64,000 bases of DNA from Nocardia alba NBRC 108234. GTDB lineage: Bacteria; Actinomycetota; Actinomycetes; Mycobacteriales; Mycobacteriaceae. Numbering within the stretch: position 1 is the stretch's first letter; the number at the start of each line of letters is the position of its first letter. Shown here one piece after another: positions 37,401 through 43,400 of the stretch. The notes beneath the pieces were generated by a model. It was given only the letters and a program-made list of their open reading frames with translations. It searched no databases and had not been told where the DNA came from. The position numbers were made by a program, and so were the translations under genes. The DNA lies in NCBI RefSeq assembly GCF_001612665.1, contig NZ_BDAX01000006.1, positions 62,001-126,000 on the forward strand, given 5' to 3'.

Positions 37401-40400
37401 CGCAGCTCGTTCAGCGTCGGTTCCAGGCGGTCGCCGGTCAGATCACCCAGGTCACGGCCGAACATCGCCGCCCAGGCGGACAATTCGTCGCGCAGCTGAT
37501 CGCGGCGCAGGGCATGCTCGAAGAATTCACGGGCCCGTGCCTGGTCGCGACCGGGTTCGCGGTCATCGAGGAAGCTGGCCCATTCGGGCAGCCGGTCCGC
37601 GCCGTTACCGACCCGGTCGTAGTCGCGCAGCGTGGTGCTGCCGTCGAAGGCGACGATCAGATCGCGGAGGAACCGGCCGAGGGGGTCGTTGTCGAGGAAG
37701 CTGACCTCGTTCGAGAACGGCACGGGGCGTGGGGAATTCGTGTCACCCCAGTGACCGCGTCGCGTCCGTTCACCCTCGACCTGATCGTCGAGATCGTCGT
37801 AATCGGTGGTGTCGTCGCGCGGTTCGCCCGATTCGACCTCGCGCAGCCGCTCCGACTCCGGCAGAGTGCGCCCGTCCGGCGTGACAGTCGGGTCCGCCTC
37901 TGCCGGATGATCGGCGCGGCGGTAGGGGCGGGTCTGTTCTTCCTCGGCGCGCCGCGCCGCGTCAGCCAGTCCCTCGACCGCGCCGATCTCGCGCAGCACC
38001 CGGTGGGTCTGCCGGTCGATCGCCCGGCGTACGTCCTGCGGTCCGTCGCCGTCGAGGTCGATACCGAGGCGGTCGGCCATCTCGGTCAGGGTCTCGCCCT
38101 CGGGCGGGGGCCCCTGTTGCACCTGCTCCGGATCCAGGGGCGGAATGGGTGTTTCCTCCATCGCCCGCGCCTCGTCGACGTCGATGAGTCCGTTGAATTC
38201 CAGATCATCGATCAGGTCCTGGCGCAGCCGCGGATCGCGGGCGCTGTCGAACAGCTCCCGCAGGATGTCGCGGGCGTCATCGGCGCTCATCCGGTTGGCC
38301 AGGAACTCGCTGACCACGGTGTCGCGCACCGCGTTCGGGTCGGCGTCGGAGATCCACGGCCGATACTCGGTACCGTCCGGGAAATACACCGGGTGGTAGT
38401 CGCCCGCCACATCGGCCTCGCGCCCCATGACGCCACCGACGATCGGCAGATGCTCACGGTTGTGCCATACGGTGAGCCCTTCCTTGCCGATGCGTGCCAC
38501 GTTCAGCGCGGGATCGCCCGCGCCCGCCGGCGGTTCGCTGATCACCGGACCATCCACCGGCGGCGCGGGCGTCGCGGGCGTCGGCGGCGCGGGCGGGTCG
38601 GTCAGCAGGTGCGCGCCGCCGCTCACGCCGTCGCGCACAGCGGTCTGCCCGCGCCCGTCGAGCCCCGAGCCGGACGGGTACTTGAGATTCAGACCTTGAT
38701 ACCCGGCATTGAGGTCATCGACCAGTCTCCGCAGGACACTGCGATTGTCGACCGCGGGAATGTCGGTGCCGTTGCGCGCGGGCGAGTTCTGTGTCCCGTC
38801 GTCTGCCTCGTCACGCGCCACCACCCACTGCCCGTCGGCCAACCGGACATGCAGCGCGACGACCTCTCCATCGGCCCCGAGCTCGACCCGCACCTCACGC
38901 TGCGTCGACTCGGGATCGGCGAATTCGGGTCTTTGCGGGGAGTTTTCGTCGTCGTCATCCCCCATCCAGTCCCGGTTGTCGGCGTCGGTGTCCGGCTGAT
39001 CCGGCGTGTCCGTGCTGTCGTCGGGCACATTCATGTAGTCGGTGGTGACGCCGTCGTCGGTGGACCGGTCGATCGTGGCGGGGTCGGCGCCGAAGGGCAA
39101 CGGGACGTCGGCGAGCAGGTCGACGCCGTCGCGGTCGAGCCGCAACTCGGTGACGGTGACCTTCCCATCGGCATCGGCATGCACCAGCCGGTATTCGACT
39201 CGAAGGGTGCCGTCCTCCATGGCCGCGCGCAGCTGGGCCACCGCGTCCCGGATCGCCCGTCCTTCCGGACTGTCGGGGTCGATGCCACGGTCGAGCATCT
39301 GCTCGGGCGTCTCGTTGAGCAAACGCACGAGGTTGCGGTCCTTGTTCAGGATGTGGCGCAGGTACTCCGGTGAACCCTGTTCGGCACTGATGACTTTGGA
39401 GCCACCGAGCGTGGACCCGACGCCCTTCGCCTCGACGATCAACAGCGTCGGTCCCGAGTCGCCGTCCGCACGCGGAACGAACGACGCGATATCGACCACA
39501 CCCGCGCCGTCGAACGCGCCCTCGAAGGGCGAGAGCGCGACCGCGCCCGGCCGCGCATCCGGATCGAGGGCATAGTCGAGACCGGCCAGCTCACCGAGCT
39601 TCTTGGAGACCTCGACCATTTCGCGTCCGCGGTCGTTGTAATCGGTGGCGACGTCCTCGAGATCGTCGAGCAGTTCGCGCTTACGGCTCCGTTCCTGCTC
39701 GCTCAGTGTGGTGTCGGCGCGCAATTCCTGACGCAGGCTCTTGATCTTGTCCGACAGCGCCTTCGGCGCGAGTTCGTGCCTGTCCTCGAGCCCGAACTCT
39801 TTCATGAGCTTGGCGAGCTCTTTGCCGATCTTGTTCCGCACACGCTGCAGTTCGATCCGCTCGGCGGAGGCGGCGGTCAGCTCCGCCTGGCGACCCGGGT
39901 CCCGCATCACGTGCGGCTCTGGAACGCCCTTCTGCGCGCGGTGCTCGTACTCGCCGCCGGTGAGGTGGTCCTTGACGAACCCGCCGGAGTTGTACAGCCG
40001 GAAGTCGACGTTGCGTTTGGTCCCGGGCGGATCGTCGTTGTGATGCCAGGTGCCGTCCGCGTCGCGGAAGCTGTCGGGCCGGTCGCCGGGCCGATGCAGT
40101 TTCCCGTCGTCGCCACGTTCCATGCCGGGCGGCACCGGATCGTCGTCGCCCATGAAGTCGGTCTCGGGGTATTCGGGTGAGACCAACCTGGGTTCGAGGG
40201 GGTTGCCCTCCCTGGCCGCCTGTTCCAGATCGGAGTGCCGAATCGGGTCGACCCGGGGTGCGCCTTCGTCGATGATGTGGCCCGCGGTGCTCTCGGTGCC
40301 CTGCACCACCCGGGTGCAGTTGGCGCAGCAGGGCGCTTCGCCACGGCCGGGCACGTACGGCGAGTTGAGGATCGAGGCCAGTCCGTCGAAGTCGGTCGGC

Positions 40401-43400
40401 AGCTGATTGCCGGGTTCACGCTGCTGGTTGAGCAGCTCCCGGTCGTGCAGGGCGGCGTTGGTGCCCCGAACCTCGGCGTGCCCGAGCGGGTTGTCCGCGT
40501 GCGGGAAGCGGGTCAGGTCGCCCCCGTTGTAGAAGACGTCCTCGGGGTCCTGGTAGCGGGCGACGTTGTCGCGCAACGTCTCGTGCATCTCGGAGGGATG
40601 GATGCGCTGGTCGGAGGTGCCGTTGGCGGCTTCGTACACGCGGCCGGTCAGACGGTCGATCGTGATCGAGGTGACGTGGCCCCGCCGCGCCACCGGCAGC
40701 CGGTCGGCCTCGGCCTTCGCCAAACGCTCGGCGGGCGAATTGCCCGCCTCGGCTTCGGCTTTGTCGGCCGCGAGGAAGTTGTCGAGGGCGGTCTTGGCGG
40801 CGGCCGCGTCCGCCTTGGCTGCCGCGACGTCGTCCTGCGCGCGGCGCACCTGCTCCGCGCCGTCCTCTGCGCCGCGATCGCGTGCGTTCTGCGCCTCCTT
40901 GAGCGCCATGATGGCATCACGTACGCCCCGGCCCGCCGCCGCCTTCTGCGCTTCCAGCCCCTTCTGCTGAGCCTTGTGCTGCTCGTATTCGGCTACCAGC
41001 GCCGCATCCGGCTTCGATGCTTCCACGAACGCGTCGCCGCGTTCGGCACTGAGCCGGTGGGAGAACTCGTCGATCGGTTCCCCGCCGACATGGGTGATCC
41101 GGGGCGGATCGCCCGCGGTCTGCACCATGGGGTCGTTCGGATCCAGTACGCCGAGCAGGTGCGCGTCCACACCGGGCGTCCGGCTGAACGGGGCGTTGGC
41201 GGTCCCGGTTTCGGGCGTGAGGAACGACATCGCGGCGGGGCGGGTCGGCGGGTCCTGGTCGCTCATGAAGTCGACGAGCCCGCGATCCAGCGGCGGACCG
41301 TCACCGTCGAGGCTGTCGCGATCGCGAGGATCCGACGGCTCGGAATCCGTTCTGGGCGAGGGTGAATCGCCCGATGTCGGTGCGGAATCCGGGCTGAACG
41401 TGCGCCACTTGCCACCGCGATCGATCACGGGCTCGGACCCCGGCTCCCGCCGCACACCGACTCGATCGGTCGGCGCGGTGACATCGACCCCGAGCTGATC
41501 CGCGATGTACTGCGCCCAGCCCTTGCTGTTGCCCGCGTGGCAGGAGAGCAGCCGGATCGGCGTTCCCGGAACGTAATTCGGGTTGCTGCGGATCGCGTCG
41601 ACGATATCGCGAGGGTGGACCGGATCCCCGTTGCTCGGGGTCACCGAGCCGTCACGCCGTCCGTGCACGACCACATCGTGGGAGCCGTCGTTGCGGACGT
41701 TCTCGCTCACGCGGTGCGTGCGGGCGTCCTCACCGATGGCGGTGCCGGTCGGATGGTGCACAACGCCTTGGCCGTTGGGTAGCCGGGTGTCATAGACCGG
41801 GCCGCTGTCGTTGTCGTGTTGCGGCTGCCTGCGATCGTCGCCGGAGTCGGCGCGGTCGCGCGGCGCGGTGGCATCGTCGGCGCCCGGTCGGCCCGGACGA
41901 CTCGTCTCCGGGCCCGACCGCGCAGGGTTCGCGCCCGGGTCCGCACCGACGATCGGCACCACCGGCGCGATAGCGGCGAGCGGATCGGTCTCCGGCCGAA
42001 CCTCGGAGTCCCCGGCGCGAGTCCGGTCGGCGGTGGCCTGCGGCTCGCCCGCCCGGGTCGGCGGCGCTTCGCCCGGCGCGGCCCGCAACCCTTGTGGCGG
42101 CGTCTCGGCCAGACCCGCGCCGCGCTGTTCACCCATACCAGCGCGGGTTTCGCCATCGGGTCGGCTAGTGGCGCCGGAATCCGCAGCGGGGCTCCGTGAC
42201 TCATCGACAGTGGGACTATCGGTTCTGACTCCCGGTGCGCCGGAACGGCTGTCGGGTCCGGACTGTGTGCCGTTGGTCAACCCCGCACGAACATCCGATG
42301 CGCCAGGGCGAGCGGCGGGCTGCGAATTCTGCGCCGGCGTCGAATGCTGCCCCGGGGTGGACTGCTGGCTCGGAGTTGATTGCGTTGGCGCAGTCGGAGA
42401 TTGAGTGGGGCCCGCAGCGGGCTGACCGGCCGTCGGCGCCCCGGCCTGATGGGTGACCGGCGCCTGACCGGTCGCGGCGGGTGCGGGCCCCGCCGCCGCG
42501 GGCCCGGCACCCGCCACACCCGCGGGCATCGGTGCCCCGGCCTGCGTCGCGGCGTCCCGGCTGGTCGCCGGACTGTCGTTGACCTGGGTAACCGGCTGAC
42601 CACTCGACTGTGCGTCGGTGCGGGTCCCCTCATCGACACTCGCGCCGTCGGCCCGATCGTCTTCGCCCGCCCGCGATGTGTCCTGACCGGAATCCGCCTG
42701 TGCCGCAGGACCTTCTCCGTCAGCGCGCGCGCCCCCGTCTTGACGGCCACCGTCGCTCGTCGGCGATTCGCCGCCCTGCACCTCGGGTTTGGAATCCTGG
42801 CGTCCCCCGCCCGCGCCCTCGGCCGAGGACTGCCCGTCCTCGCCGGAGCGCTGATTCGATTGTCCCTCTTCGGAATTCGTCGGCCCCGCGGCTTCCCCCT
42901 CGGGCGACTGCGTACTTCCGGCGGGGCGCATCGACTGGCCGTCGTCACCGGCTCCCGCCCGCGACTCACCCGAACCCTCACCGCCCATGGTGTCGTCGCC
43001 GCCCGCACCGGCCCGCACGCCGTCGTCACCACCGGCGCCGGTCGCGTCGTCGTCGGCACCGGCCCGGTTCTCGCCTTCGCCGCCGGGACGGTTGGACGAC
43101 CCGTCACCGACACCGTCGCCCTGCCCGAATGTTCCGAGGTCGTAGCCGGGACCCATGGCGTCGCGAATCTGCGAGCTGAAGCTCGGCCGTTCGAACAGAC
43201 CGGGTTTCATCGCCGACCAGGCGGAATTCGCCCCGGCCTTGTTCAGGCCCGACAGACCACCGTTGGTGGCGCCCGCACTCCACATGAGGGGGTCCGACGC
43301 CGCGGTCTTCAGGTTGTTCCAGGCCTGATCCCACCCCTGCGTCACGCCCTCGTACCCGAACTGGCCGAGCATGCCGCCGCCCGCGCCGACCAGACCGGCG

